Below are positions 54,740-64,000 of a stretch of DNA of 64,000 bases, piece by piece. Every line of letters begins with the position of its first letter. Position 1 is the first letter of the stretch. The notes below the pieces were generated by a model. That model was not told the origin of the DNA. It worked only from the letters and a program-made list of their open reading frames with translations, and searched no databases. Source of the stretch: Methylobacterium bullatum (GTDB lineage Bacteria; Pseudomonadota; Alphaproteobacteria; Rhizobiales; Beijerinckiaceae). Both the position numbers and the translations under genes were made by a program. The DNA is taken from the NCBI GenBank assembly GCA_902712845.1, contig LR743504.1:2516001-2580000 (forward strand). Reading direction: 5' to 3'.

Positions 54740-55639
54740 ATGAACACATCGCGCGTCCTCGCCGCCACGCTCATGGCGATCCTGCTCGGCTCGGCTTCGG
54801 CCGGCGCCGAAGACGGTCACTCGACGCCGAACCCGCCGCGCGAGAAATGGAGCTTCGCCGGCGTTTTCGGGAAGTTCGACGAGGCCCAGCTCCAGCGCGG
54901 CTTTCAGATCTATCGGGAGGTCTGCTCGAACTGCCACAGCATGAGCCTCGTGAAGTTCCGCAACCTCGCCGAGAAGGGCGGGCCGGGCTTCACGGAGGGT
55001 CAGGTCAAGGCACTTTCGGCCGAGTACAAGATCAAGGACGGGCCCAACGACGCGGGTGACATGTTCGAGCGGCCCGGCCGCCCGGCCGACGCCTTCCCCT
55101 CGCCCTTCCCGAACGAGAAAGCCGCCGCCGCCGCCAATGGCGGCAAGGCCCCGCCCGACTTCTCGGTGCTGGCCAAGGCCCGCACCTACGAGCGAGGCTT
55201 CCCCTACTTCATCTTCGATGCGATGCCCTTCATTGGCTATTCGGAACAGGGTGTGGACTACATCCATGCGCTCCTGAACGGCTACGAGGACGCTCCGAAG
55301 GGAATGGATGTCCCGGCGGGCACGAACTACAACAAATACTATCCCGGCCACCTCATCGCGATGGCCAAGCCCCTGAGCGACGGACAGGTGACCTATGCCA
55401 AGGGCGCCGACGGCAACCCCGTCGTTCCCGAGACGGTGGAGCAATACTCGCACGACGTGGCGGCGTTCATGTCCTGGGCGGCCGAGCCGCACATGGAGGC
55501 CCGCAAGGCCCTGGGCTTCCGTGTCATCCTGTTCCTGATCGTCCTGTCGGGCCTTCTCTACTACGTGAAGAAGAAGGTCTGGGCGGATGTCGGCGGCGAG
55601 GTCCACGGCCTGCAGCCGGAGCTTCACAAGACGAGCTGA
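54740..55639 (+). CDS. petC: Ubiquinol-cytochrome c reductase cytochrome c1
   Basis: The ~299-residue precursor has a signal peptide (MNTSRVLAATLMAILLGSASAGAE) and the haem c motif CSNCHS. The central region FDAMPFIGYSEQGVDYIHALLNGYEDAP and the C-terminal anchor ALGFRVILFLIVLSGLLYYVKKKVWADVGG are typical of cytochrome c1. ATG 54740 is chosen; upstream GTGs are possible. Unlike in Bradyrhizobium, it is separate from cytochrome b. A terminator follows. Confidence 0.96.
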   Translation: MNTSRVLAATLMAILLGSASAGAEDGHSTPNPPREKWSFAGVFGKFDEAQLQRGFQIYREVCSNCHSMSLVKFRNLAEKGGPGFTEGQVKALSAEYKIKDGPNDAGDMFERPGRPADAFPSPFPNEKAAAAANGGKAPPDFSVLAKARTYERGFPYFIFDAMPFIGYSEQGVDYIHALLNGYEDAPKGMDVPAGTNYNKYYPGHLIAMAKPLSDGQVTYAKGADGNPVVPETVEQYSHDVAAFMSWAAEPHMEARKALGFRVILFLIVLSGLLYYVKKKVWADVGGEVHGLQPELHKTS

Positions 55640-55663
55640 GCCCCTTAAAGGCGGATCACGACG

Positions 55664-55692
55664 AACGGGCTCGCTGTCGCGGGCCCGTTTTC
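55664..55692 (+). terminator. Terminator of the petABC operon
   Basis: AACGGGC pairs with GCCCGTT, followed by TTCGTTT, 25 bp after the petC stop. Confidence 0.75.
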
Positions 55693-55749
55693 GTTTCCAC
55701 CATGACGGCGCGCCCGACGCGCCATCGCGACGACGACAGGAGATTCGGC

Positions 55750-56625
<876 letters not shown>

Positions 56626-56671
56626 CCATGCAGGCATGCGATGGCGAGGCCTTCCCACGAGAAGGCATTTG

Positions 56672-56784
56672 CCTCTAAGCAGGTTTCGCAGAAGTGGTCC
56701 CCGGTTCTGCGATAAAGACATGCGACACATCAAGGTGCGAAGCAGCGTGAAGCGTTGGCGTGCCAACGCAAACCTGCTTAGAGC
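56672..56784. repeat. RIME-like mosaic palindromic element
   Basis: The outer arms CTCTAAGCAGGTTT (56673-56686) and AAACCTGCTTAGAG (56770-56783) are perfect inverse copies. Inside, CGCAGAA/TTCTGCG (56687-56711) encloses GTGGTCCCCGG, and GCGTTGGC/GCCAACGC (56752-56769) is another hairpin. The AAGTGG-CCGGTT core and the following ACATGCG resemble intergenic mosaic elements of Rhizobiales. It fills the space between mtnP and hisB. Confidence 0.65.
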
Positions 56785-56907
56785 GTTGATCCCGATATCC
56801 CATCCGGATCGATGATCCGGTGTATGCGTTCGGCATCGAGCCGAGACGTTGCATCGATCATCCACGCCGATGCTTCAGAAGACGGCCCTTCACGTGACGG
56901 TCAAACC

Positions 56908-57513
56908 ATGAGCGACCCTTCGACGATGCGTTCCGCGAGCATCAGCCGCCGCACGGCGGAGACCGACGTCCACGTGTCCATCGGCCTCGATGGAACCGGC
57001 AAAGCGGCGATTTCGACGGGTGTCGGGTTCTTCGACCATATGCTGGAGCTCTTCGCCCGGCACGGGCTGTTCGACGTGGAGGCCAAGGTCACCGGCGACC
57101 TCCATGTGGATCACCACCATACCGTGGAGGATACCGGCATCGCCCTCGGCCAGGCCTTTGCCCAGGCACTGGGCGACAAGCGGGGCATCGCCCGCTACGC
57201 GGACATCCACCTGCCCATGGATGAAGCGCTGACACGGGTATCCATCGACATTTCCGGGCGGCCGTTCCTCGTCTTCCGCACCGCGTTCAAGGCGGAGAAG
57301 ATCGGGCAGTTCGACACCGAACTGGTGCGCGAGTGGTTCCAGGCCTTCGCCATGAATGCCGGGATCACCCTTCACGTCGAGACCTTGTACGGCGACAATG
57401 CTCACCATATCGCGGAGAGCTGCTTCAAGGGCTTGGCCCGCGCCTTGCGGAAAGCCGTTGCGGTCGATCCGCGTGAGGAAGGTCGCATCCCCTCGACGAA
57501 GGGTTCTCTGTAG
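56908..57513 (+). CDS. hisB: Imidazoleglycerol-phosphate dehydratase
   Basis: The enzyme performs the sixth step of histidine synthesis. The 201-residue monofunctional protein has the metal motifs [20 protein letters not shown] and [21 protein letters not shown], and later [31 protein letters not shown]. No phosphatase domain is fused. The ATG at 56908 gives the family size. First gene of hisB-DUF2628-hisH-hisA. Confidence 0.97.
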   Translation: MSDPSTMRSASISRRTAETDVHVSIGLDGTGKAAISTGVGFFDHMLELFARHGLFDVEAKVTGDLHVDHHHTVEDTGIALGQAFAQALGDKRGIARYADIHLPMDEALTRVSIDISGRPFLVFRTAFKAEKIGQFDTELVREWFQAFAMNAGITLHVETLYGDNAHHIAESCFKGLARALRKAVAVDPREEGRIPSTKGSL

Positions 57514-57546
57514 GGCTTTCACGGGCGGGAAGAGGCGGACACACGC

Positions 57547-58035
57547 ATGCGCACCTACACGTTCCACCTGCCATCGGACGCCATCGCGGGCGAATCCCAC
57601 GGCCTCGAGAATGCCATCCTGGTCCCGGACGGCTTCTCGCTCCGGGCGTTCGTGTTCGGTCCGCTGTGGTTCGTCTTCCATCGGCTCTGGCTGGCCGGTC
57701 TCGGGGTTCTGGCCCTGCTCGTGGCAGCCGGTTTCGCCGGCCGTGTCCTGGGGCTCGGCACCGTCTCGGGCTTCCTCATCACGGTCCTGCTCTTGCTCCT
57801 TGTCGGGATGGAGGCGTCCAGCCTGCGCCGCTGGACCTATGCGAGGCGCGGCCGCCCCGCACGCGATGCCGTCGTCGCTCATTCCGCCGAAGAGGCTGAG
57901 ATCAAGGCCGTGAACCGCTGGCTGGCGGCTCCCCCCGTGGTCCGCCCGGGTCCGAGTGCCTATCCCGCGGCATCTTTGCGTCCGGTCGATACCGCCCTCG
58001 GTATGTTCCCCTTCGCCGAACCCCGTCGGTCATGA
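57547..58035 (+). CDS. DUF2628 membrane protein in the his operon
   Basis: The 162-residue protein begins [51 protein letters not shown], the DUF2628 pattern. Two or three hydrophobic helices ([36 protein letters not shown]) follow, then a polar tail. Its function is unknown. It is locked in the operon: 33 bp after hisB, with its stop overlapping the hisH start as ATGA. Confidence 0.85.
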   Translation: MRTYTFHLPSDAIAGESHGLENAILVPDGFSLRAFVFGPLWFVFHRLWLAGLGVLALLVAAGFAGRVLGLGTVSGFLITVLLLLLVGMEASSLRRWTYARRGRPARDAVVAHSAEEAEIKAVNRWLAAPPVVRPGPSAYPAASLRPVDTALGMFPFAEPRRS

Positions 58036-58694
58036 TGTCCGAGACCGTCGCGATCATCGATTACGGGTCGGGAAACCTGCATTCGGCCGCCAAGGCGTTC
58101 GAGCGCGCCGCCCGCGAAGCGGGACTGAGCGCGACCCGCATCGTCGTCACCAGCGATCCCGACACGGTGTCGTCCGCCGACCGCGTGGTGCTGCCCGGTG
58201 TCGGTGCCTATGCCGATTGCCGCAACGGCCTCGATTCCGTCGACGGCATGGTCGAGGCGATGACGCATGCGGCGCATGACCGGGGCCGCCCATTCCTCGG
58301 CATCTGCGTCGGCATGCAGCTCCTCGCAAGCCGGGGCCTCGAATACGAGATCACGCCGGGGCTCGGCTGGATCGCGGGCGACGTCCGGCCGATCCGCCCG
58401 TCCGATCCCGACCTGAAGATCCCGCATATGGGGTGGAACACCCTGCGGCCCGAGCGCTCGCACGCGCTTCTCGACGGCATCCCCACGGGGGAGGATGGGC
58501 TGCACGCCTATTTCGTCCACAGCTATGCCCTCGATCCGGTGGACCGGACGGATGTGGTCGCCGAGAGCGAGTATGGCGGGTCGGTCACCGCCCTCGTGGC
58601 CCGGGACAACGTCGCCGGGACCCAGTTCCACCCGGAGAAGAGCCAGCATCTCGGTCTGGCACTGCTCGCGAACTTCCTGCGTTGGCGCCCGTAG
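58032..58694 (+). CDS. hisH: Imidazole glycerol phosphate synthase, glutaminase subunit
   Basis: HisH releases ammonia from glutamine for HisF. The 220-residue class I amidotransferase has the nucleophile Cys in [16 protein letters not shown] and the His-Glu pair in [13 protein letters not shown], with [22 protein letters not shown] at the N-terminus. ATG 58032 overlaps the DUF2628 stop; ATG 58035 is next. hisA follows after 42 bp. The hisF partner gene is not in this cluster. Confidence 0.96.
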   Translation: MMSETVAIIDYGSGNLHSAAKAFERAAREAGLSATRIVVTSDPDTVSSADRVVLPGVGAYADCRNGLDSVDGMVEAMTHAAHDRGRPFLGICVGMQLLASRGLEYEITPGLGWIAGDVRPIRPSDPDLKIPHMGWNTLRPERSHALLDGIPTGEDGLHAYFVHSYALDPVDRTDVVAESEYGGSVTALVARDNVAGTQFHPEKSQHLGLALLANFLRWRP

Positions 58695-58736
58695 ACGGCC
58701 CATCGGCTCATCGACATTCAGAAAGCGACATCCACA

Positions 58737-59474
58737 GTGATCCTGTTTCCGGCGATCGATCTCAAGGAAGGGCGTTGTGTTCGCCTCGTCCAGGGTGACA
58801 TGGCGCAGGCCATCGTCTTCAGCGACGATCCGGCCGCCCAGGCGAGCGTGTTCGAGGAGCAGGGCTTCTCCTGGCTTCACGTGGTCGATCTCGACGGCGC
58901 CTTCGCCGGCGCGCCGATGAACGCCTCCGCCGTCGATGCGATCCTCGCCCGCACGAACCTTCCGGTCCAGCTCGGCGGCGGTATCCGCGAGATGCGCACC
59001 GTCGAGGCCTGGATCGAGAAGGGCGTGAGCCGGGTCATCATCGGCACCGCCGCCGTGCGTGACCCGGCCTTTGTGCGCGAGGCCGCGCGCCTGTATCCAG
59101 GAAAAATCGCCGTCGGCGTCGATGCCAAGGACGGCCGCGTGGCGGTGGAAGGCTGGGCCAAGACCTCCAGCACGACTGCCGAGGAATTGGGGCGCCGGTT
59201 CGAGGATGCGGGCGTGGCCGCCATCATCTACACCGACATCGCCCGTGACGGCATTCTCAAGGGCCTGAACATCGAGATGACCCTCGCCCTCGCGCAGGCC
59301 GTGACGATCCCGGTCATCGCCTCGGGCGGCCTGGCCTCCATCGAGGACGTCCATCGTCTGCTGGAGCCGGATTGCGCGATGCTGGCCGGCGCGATCACCG
59401 GGCGGGCGCTCTATGACGGCCGCATAGACCCGCGCGAGGCCCTGGCCGCCATCGCCCGCAAGGCGGCCGCGTAG
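58737..59474 (+). CDS. hisA: ProFAR isomerase
   Basis: The enzyme (1-(5-phosphoribosyl)-5-[(5-phosphoribosylamino)methylideneamino] imidazole-4-carboxamide isomerase) is a TIM barrel in histidine synthesis. The 245-residue protein begins [21 protein letters not shown] with the catalytic Asp, has [21 protein letters not shown], the second catalytic Asp in [14 protein letters not shown] and phosphate-binding [10 protein letters not shown]. It starts with GTG. It is followed by a terminator instead of hisF. Confidence 0.96.
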   Translation: MILFPAIDLKEGRCVRLVQGDMAQAIVFSDDPAAQASVFEEQGFSWLHVVDLDGAFAGAPMNASAVDAILARTNLPVQLGGGIREMRTVEAWIEKGVSRVIIGTAAVRDPAFVREAARLYPGKIAVGVDAKDGRVAVEGWAKTSSTTAEELGRRFEDAGVAAIIYTDIARDGILKGLNIEMTLALAQAVTIPVIASGGLASIEDVHRLLEPDCAMLAGAITGRALYDGRIDPREALAAIARKAAA

Positions 59475-59506
59475 GCTTTCGTCGTGCCACCGTCGCAATA
59501 GACGTG

Positions 59507-59543
59507 AAAAAAGCCGCGCGTCCCATGGGGCGCGCGGCTTTTT
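59507..59543. terminator. Terminator between hisA and bamE (convergent)
   Basis: AAAAAAGCCGCGCG pairs with CGCGCGGCTTTTT around CCCATGGGG, giving A and T runs on both sides for bidirectional use. Confidence 0.88.
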
Positions 59544-59580
59544 CGTTTCCCGCGAAGGGCGGCGCCAGAGACTGCTCTCG

Positions 59581-60078
59581 TCAGAGGCCGCTCTTGGCAC
59601 CCGGCACGATGCTCGTGCCCGAACCGCTGCCGAACGGCTCGTACTTGGTGAGGCCGCGGAACAGCTGGCCGAGGAAGGCGCGATCCGCGCCGCTGGTCGG
59701 CGTGGTGCGTTCGATGAAGTCGAACACCTTGCCGTCCTGCAGACCGTAGAGGGCGATACGCTCCACCTTGAAGCCGGCGTTGAAATAGATGGTGGTGACC
59801 TTCTGGTCCTCCACCTGCTCCCCGAGGAACAGCACCGTGCGGCGCGAGTTCTGGGTGATGTAGTACCACGTCTTGTTGCCGACGGTGGACACCGTGGAGG
59901 GCGTACCGAGGATCTGGAGCACCTGCTCGGCGCTCATGCCCGGCTTCACCGTGGCGAGAGCGGCTTGATCGATCTGGTATCCGTGCCGGAGATCCTCACC
60001 GATGCAGCCGGAGATTCCAACGCCGACAAGGCCGATGACGGCGAGACGGCTGATCGACGAGACGAAACGGCGCGACAT
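59581..60078 (-). CDS. bamE: Outer-membrane protein assembly factor BamE (SmpA/OmlA family) lipoprotein
   Basis: This is a small lipoprotein of the BAM complex. The ~165-residue precursor has a signal peptide with lipobox around LVGVGISGC. The SmpA/OmlA domain follows: ALATVKPGMSAEQVLQILGTPSTVSTVGNKTWYYI and QKVTTIYFNAGFKVERIALYGLQDGKVFDF. The start at 60078 (MSRRFVSS) is preferred over 60123. It is divergent from the bc1 chaperone gene. Confidence 0.92.
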   Translation of the reverse strand: MSRRFVSSISRLAVIGLVGVGISGCIGEDLRHGYQIDQAALATVKPGMSAEQVLQILGTPSTVSTVGNKTWYYITQNSRRTVLFLGEQVEDQKVTTIYFNAGFKVERIALYGLQDGKVFDFIERTTPTSGADRAFLGQLFRGLTKYEPFGSGSGTSIVPGAKSGL

Positions 60079-60250
60079 CAGCCACCCTTGATCCGTAGAG
60101 ACAACACGACGCGTGAGCGCCATAGCCGGTGCCGATCTCCACCTGGACGTTCCGGTGGAGCTTGCGCCCTGGCTGTCGGTTGCCGTACCGCGAGGTTATG
60201 GTTTTGACAAGGCAAGCTCGGCCACACCCCTCCCGCCTCCGGTGGACGGC

Positions 60251-60805
60251 ATGATTTCGCGATTCTTCAAGCGAAGTTCCGCGCGCGCCAGCGTCGTCGA
60301 GGCGTTGCATCTGCGGATCAACGAAGCCTCGCGGGTGCCGGCCCTCTATACCCATCTCGGCGTCCCCGACACCGTGGAGGGCCGTTTCGAGTGCCTGACG
60401 CTCCACGTCATCCTGGTGCTGCGGCGGATGAACCAGTTGCCGCAGCCCGCGGCGGACATCGCCCAGGATCTGGTCAACGCGGTCTTCCTCCAGCTCGATT
60501 CTTCGCTGCGCGAACTCGGTGTCGGCGATTTCGGCGTGCCTAAGCGCATGAAGAAACTGGGTGCGGCCTTCTACGGTCGCGCGGCGGGTTACGACGGCGC
60601 CCTGGATGCGAGGGACGAGGACGGCCTGAAAGCCACCCTGGCGCGCAACGTCATCGGCACCGAGACGCCGGAGGCGGGTGCCGGCCTCGCGCGCTACGTG
60701 CTGAGAAGCGTCGACCTGCTCGATGGACGCGACCTCGATCACCTCATATCGCACGGGCCGGGCTTCCCATCCCCGCTGAACCTCAACCAATCGGGAGATA
60801 TCTGA
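60251..60805 (+). CDS. Ubiquinol-cytochrome c chaperone (CBP3-type)
   Basis: The 184-residue protein contains NEASRVPALYTHLGVPDTVEGRFECLTLHVILVLRRM and LDSSLRELGVGDFGVPKRMKKLGAAFYGRAAGYDGAL, the Ubiq_cyt_C_chap domain that assists assembly of the bc1 complex, here encoded about 5 kb from petABC. ATG 60251 is preferred over the long upstream frame to 60113. The next gene starts one base after its stop, so the two are co-transcribed. Confidence 0.92.
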   Translation: MISRFFKRSSARASVVEALHLRINEASRVPALYTHLGVPDTVEGRFECLTLHVILVLRRMNQLPQPAADIAQDLVNAVFLQLDSSLRELGVGDFGVPKRMKKLGAAFYGRAAGYDGALDARDEDGLKATLARNVIGTETPEAGAGLARYVLRSVDLLDGRDLDHLISHGPGFPSPLNLNQSGDI

Positions 60806-60806
60806 C

Positions 60807-61313
60807 ATGACGGCAAAGTCGGCGGCCGCGCCCTTGTCACGGCCCTTCCGGGTCGACCGCCTGCCCAGGGACAGGGCGGGAATCGTCATCAAGGCGACAC
60901 CGGAGGAGGAGGCGGCCCTGGCGGCGGATTTCCGCATCCCGGCGATCCGCGACCTCGTGGGCCAGCTGCAATGGAGCGGGACGTCCGCGCATCTCGTCAT
61001 AACCGGCACGGTCTCGGCCATCGTCACGCAGGTCTGCACGATCAGCCTGGAGCCGTTCGAAGCGGAGGTCTCAGAGCCCGTCGAGATCGTGTTCAGCGAT
61101 CGCGAGCCGGAGAAGGATGTCGGCGACGAGGAGGCCGATGTTCCGGATCCGATCGTCAACGGTACGATCGACCTCGGACAGGTCACCGCCGAATTCCTGG
61201 CGCTCGGCCTCGATCCCTATCCGCGCAAGCCCGGCATCGCCTTCGAGCCGGTGGCCGAGGAACGGGAATCGCCGCTGGCCATCCTCAAGACGCTGAAGCA
61301 CGACGACGCCTGA
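60807..61313 (+). CDS. DUF177/YceD family protein
   Basis: The 168-residue protein starts with a PLSRPFRVDRLP segment and has the YceD core VTQVCTISLEPFEAEVSEPVEIVFS and VNGTIDLGQVTAEFLALGLDPYPRKPGIAFE. In plants and bacteria DUF177 members affect 23S rRNA accumulation. The usual neighbour rpmF is absent; plsX follows after 239 bp with no gene between. It directly follows the bc1 chaperone gene. Confidence 0.9.
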   Translation: MTAKSAAAPLSRPFRVDRLPRDRAGIVIKATPEEEAALAADFRIPAIRDLVGQLQWSGTSAHLVITGTVSAIVTQVCTISLEPFEAEVSEPVEIVFSDREPEKDVGDEEADVPDPIVNGTIDLGQVTAEFLALGLDPYPRKPGIAFEPVAEERESPLAILKTLKHDDA

Positions 61314-61552
61314 ATCCCGGCCCCGGCAACGGATTTGCGGGGTGACGGAGCCGGGGTCGAACCACGGATTCCGCAAAAGCTGAGATTTCGTTTGCCCGCC
61401 GGGCTCGAACCGCTATTTTCCGCCGCGCCGAGGAGGGGTCCGCCCATACGGGTCCAGGCCTCTCGTCGATCCTGTCTCGCCGAAGGGCGTTCCGTCGATC
61501 CTTCGCTCGAGAAGGGTCTTTCCATCCTGAAAGAGGCCTCCGGCCGAACCTC

Positions 61553-62587
61553 ATGTCCCAAAGAGTGTGCATCTCGCTCGACGCCATGGGCGGCGATCAC
61601 GGTCCCACGACCGTGGTGCCGGGCGCCGCCATCGCGCGCGAGCGCCATCCCGAGATGACGTTCCTGATGTTCGGGGACGAGGCCATTCTCGCCCCGCTGG
61701 TGGCGGCCGAACCACGCCTGAAGGGGGCGGTGGAGATCAGGCACACCACCGTGGCGATCTCCATGGACGAGAAGCCGAGCCAGGCCGTCCGCTCGGGGCG
61801 CGGCAAGTCCTCGATGTGGCGCGCGATTCAGGCAGTGAAGGACGGGGAAGCCGATGCGGCCGTCTCCGCCGGTAATACCGGCGCGCTCATGGCCATGTCG
61901 AAGATCTGCCTGAAGACCTTGGCCGGCATCGAACGTCCCGCCATCGCTTGCCTCTGGCCCACCGTGCGCGGCGAGAGCGTCGTTCTCGATGTGGGGGCCA
62001 CCATCGGCACGGACGCGGAACATCTCGTGGAGATGGCGCTGATGGGCGCCGCCATGGCCCGGATCGTGTTCGATCTGGATAAGCCGACCGTGGGCCTGCT
62101 CAATGTCGGCACCGAGGAGATGAAGGGCAACGAGGCGGTGAAGGAAGCCGCCCGGCGCCTGCGCGAAAGCGATCTGCCGAACCTAACCTATCACGGCTTC
62201 GTGGAAGGCAACGACCTCGGCAAGGGCACCGTGGACGTGGTGGTCACCGAAGGCTTCACCGGCAATATCGCGCTGAAGACCGCGGAGGGCACGGCCAAGC
62301 AGATCGGCAGCTACCTGCGCGCGGCCATGAGCCGGACCCTCTCGGCCAAGATCGGCTACTTCTTCGCCCGGCAGGCCTTCAAGGCACTGCGCGACAAGAT
62401 GAACCCAAGCCGGGCCAATGGCGGCGTGTTCCTCGGCCTCGAGGGCATCGTCATCAAGAGCCACGGCTCGGAAGACGCTCATGGTTTCGCGGCCGCCGTC
62501 GACCTCGCGCACGATATGGCGCGTCACGACCTGATGCGGACCATTCGCGACATGCTCGAACTCACGCCCATGGCCGCCTCCGCATGA
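61553..62587 (+). CDS. plsX: Phosphate acyltransferase PlsX
   Basis: PlsX makes acyl-phosphate from acyl-ACP, starting phospholipid synthesis with PlsY. The 344-residue protein begins [21 protein letters not shown]. It has [77 protein letters not shown] and the C-terminal [23 protein letters not shown]. Length is normal. fabH follows 27 bp later, as in most bacteria. Confidence 0.97.
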   Translation: MSQRVCISLDAMGGDHGPTTVVPGAAIARERHPEMTFLMFGDEAILAPLVAAEPRLKGAVEIRHTTVAISMDEKPSQAVRSGRGKSSMWRAIQAVKDGEADAAVSAGNTGALMAMSKICLKTLAGIERPAIACLWPTVRGESVVLDVGATIGTDAEHLVEMALMGAAMARIVFDLDKPTVGLLNVGTEEMKGNEAVKEAARRLRESDLPNLTYHGFVEGNDLGKGTVDVVVTEGFTGNIALKTAEGTAKQIGSYLRAAMSRTLSAKIGYFFARQAFKALRDKMNPSRANGGVFLGLEGIVIKSHGSEDAHGFAAAVDLAHDMARHDLMRTIRDMLELTPMAASA

Positions 62588-62614
62588 GGTGGTCGATGCC
62601 GGATCGGATCTGAC

Positions 62615-63592
62615 ATGGCGGTTACACGCTCCGTAGTGGTGGGAACGGGCTCGGCCTTGCCCGCACGTCTCGTGACGAACGACGAGTTGACGAAGACCGT
62701 CGACACGTCCGACGAATGGATCGTGCAGCGCACGGGCATCCGCCAGCGCTATCTGGCGGGTGCCGGCGAGACCACGTCGACCTTGGGGATCGCTGCCGCC
62801 AAGGCCGCCCTGGACGATGCGGGGCTCGGGCCGGAGGATATCGACCTCGTCCTCTGCGCCACCTCGACTCCGGACCACACGTTCCCCTCGGTGGCGACCC
62901 AGATCCAGGCGGGGCTGGGCATCCGCTCCGGCTTCGCCTTCGACATCCAGGCGGTCTGTGCGGGCTTCGTCTACGGGGTTTCCACCGCCGACAAGTTCAT
63001 CGCGAGCGGAAGCGTGCGGCGCGCCCTCGTCGTCGGTGCCGAGACCTTCTCGCGCATCCTCGACTGGGAGGACCGCACGACCTGCGTGCTGTTTGGCGAT
63101 GGGGCAGGAGCGATCGTCCTCGAAGCCCAGGACGGGGAGGGGACGAGCGAGGATCGCGGCGTGCTCACCAGCCATCTGCGTTCCGACGGACGGCACCGCG
63201 AGAAACTCTACGTCGATGGCGGGCCTGGCTCCACCGGCACGACCGGTCATCTGCGGATGGAGGGCAAGGAGGTCTTCCGCTTCGCGGTGGGCTCGGTGAC
63301 GGACGTCATCGCCGACGCTTTCGCGGCCACGGGGACGAGCGCCGACGACCTGACATGGTTCGTGCCGCATCAGGCGAACCGCCGCATCATCGAGGCCTCC
63401 GCCGACAAGCTCGGTATAGACCGCAGCAAGGTCGTCCTCACCGTCGACCGGCACGGCAACACCTCGGCGGCGTCCATCCCCCTGGCCCTCGATGCGGCCC
63501 GCAAGGACGGTCGGATCAAGCGCCGCGACCTCGTCATGCTCGAGGCCATCGGTGGCGGTTTCACCTGGGGTGCCGCCCTGATCCGCTGGTAG
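62615..63592 (+). CDS. fabH: Beta-ketoacyl-ACP synthase III
   Basis: FabH condenses acetyl-CoA with malonyl-ACP to begin fatty acid synthesis. The 325-residue thiolase-fold protein has the catalytic Cys in [13 protein letters not shown], the His in [14 protein letters not shown] and the Asn in [18 protein letters not shown]-type glycine loops ([27 protein letters not shown]) are present. It is co-oriented with plsX and ihfA, the standard alphaproteobacterial order. Confidence 0.97.
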   Translation: MAVTRSVVVGTGSALPARLVTNDELTKTVDTSDEWIVQRTGIRQRYLAGAGETTSTLGIAAAKAALDDAGLGPEDIDLVLCATSTPDHTFPSVATQIQAGLGIRSGFAFDIQAVCAGFVYGVSTADKFIASGSVRRALVVGAETFSRILDWEDRTTCVLFGDGAGAIVLEAQDGEGTSEDRGVLTSHLRSDGRHREKLYVDGGPGSTGTTGHLRMEGKEVFRFAVGSVTDVIADAFAATGTSADDLTWFVPHQANRRIIEASADKLGIDRSKVVLTVDRHGNTSAASIPLALDAARKDGRIKRRDLVMLEAIGGGFTWGAALIRW

Positions 63593-63721
63593 GACAAGCC
63601 AGGCGCCACCGCCTCGGCAAAGCTTCGGACCGCGAGCGTGGTTGACCGCTGGTCAAACGCAGATTAGCGTGTCCGATCATAGAGATACGTTAGAAAATTC
63701 GAATCGTTCGGGGAATGACGC

Positions 63722-64000
63722 ATGGCAGGGAAGACGGTGACACGCGCCGATCTGAGCGAGGCCGTGTATCAGCAGGTCGGCCTGTCGCGCACGGAATCGG
63801 CAGCGCTCGTCGAAACCGTGCTGTCCGAGATCTGCACCTGCCTCGCGTCCGGTGAAACGGTGAAGCTGTCGTCGTTCGGGTCCTTCGTCGTTCGCGGCAA
63901 GGGCCGGCGCGTCGGCCGCAACCCGAAGACCGGCGTCGAAGTGGCCATCGAGCCGCGCCAGGTCATGGTGTTCAAACCGTCCAACGTGCTCAAGTCCCGG
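63722..64000 (+). CDS. ihfA: Integration host factor alpha subunit (cut by window edge)
   Basis: This DNA-bending HU/IHF-family protein has its first 93 codons here, open to the edge. It begins [37 protein letters not shown] and includes [52 protein letters not shown] is the beta-arm tip with the intercalating Pro. The ATG at 63722 fits the family; an out-of-frame ATG lies seven bases upstream. The position after fabH supports IhfA over HU. Confidence 0.93.
   Translation, partial: MAGKTVTRADLSEAVYQQVGLSRTESAALVETVLSEICTCLASGETVKLSSFGSFVVRGKGRRVGRNPKTGVEVAIEPRQVMVFKPSNVLKSR

Noticed and set aside
57960..59600. 546-codon minus-strand ORF opposite hisH-hisA
   Set aside because: Shadow of conserved his genes; no domain visible.

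Overview
The window looks like the chromosome of a GC-rich alphaproteobacterium of the Hyphomicrobiales (Rhizobiales), most probably Methylobacteriaceae. This is inference from gene content and order: fbcFBC (petABC) bc1 genes with a CBP3-type chaperone nearby, the DUF177-plsX-fabH-ihfA block, hisB-DUF2628-hisH-hisA, pgsA-moaD near uvrC, glnK-amtB, Omp25-like and TorF-like outer-membrane proteins, an FQDLTGQR-type CheZ, a TTAA-N7-TTAAC CtrA box before ftsK, and Rhizobiales-type intergenic palindromes. Nearly everything is ordinary core genome. Both edges cut genes (pheA at the left, ihfA at the right).

Layout. 0-12.5 kb: end of pheA, a tyrosine/dual-specificity-like phosphatase, an acetyltransferase, ppa, a UbiH-like hydroxylase, tesB, glnK-amtB behind a sigma-54-type promoter, a TorF-like porin, ftsK and a YnfA protein. 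12.5-17 kb: an 880-bp AT-rich gap and a large secreted serralysin-type RTX metalloprotease with no type I exporter beside it. 17-31 kb: galM, an MsbA-like exporter, a Zur-boxed zinc-binding lipoprotein/periplasmic protein gene, moaD-pgsA, a ParDE toxin-antitoxin pair, uvrC, cheZ, an L,D-transpeptidase, an Omp25-like protein and pgeF. 31-44 kb: a 24-codon ORF with an extreme Shine-Dalgarno, a Rieske oxygenase, an MBL hydrolase, two chemoreceptors (one splitting hslV from hslU), a RecD-like helicase overlapping hemF (hemF seems to have a 5' frameshift), YiaA/PspA envelope-stress genes and trmL.

44.4-52.5 kb is the accessory highlight. An ABC exporter is followed by a MATE efflux gene interrupted by a 4,805-bp transposon (47417-52221). 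It has perfect 25-bp terminal inverted repeats and an 8-bp target duplication, and removing it plus one duplicate restores a 470-codon MATE frame. It carries an IS1595/ISXO2-like transposase with a one-base-overlapping partner gene. Its cargo is an independently transcribed tRNA-like gene with an 8-nt anticodon loop, a membrane protein overlapping an ImmA/IrrE-type metallopeptidase, two very small DNA-binding-like/basic proteins, a promoter-plus-terminator unit that looks like a small RNA, a DUF6471-like protein and a second membrane protein. Several cargo genes are visibly AT-richer than the host genes. This compact, cargo-bearing element is the best candidate for an undescribed system here.

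52.5-64 kb returns to core genome: petABC, mtnP, a RIME-like palindromic element, his genes (without hisF next to hisA), bamE, the bc1 chaperone, DUF177, plsX, fabH and the start of ihfA.
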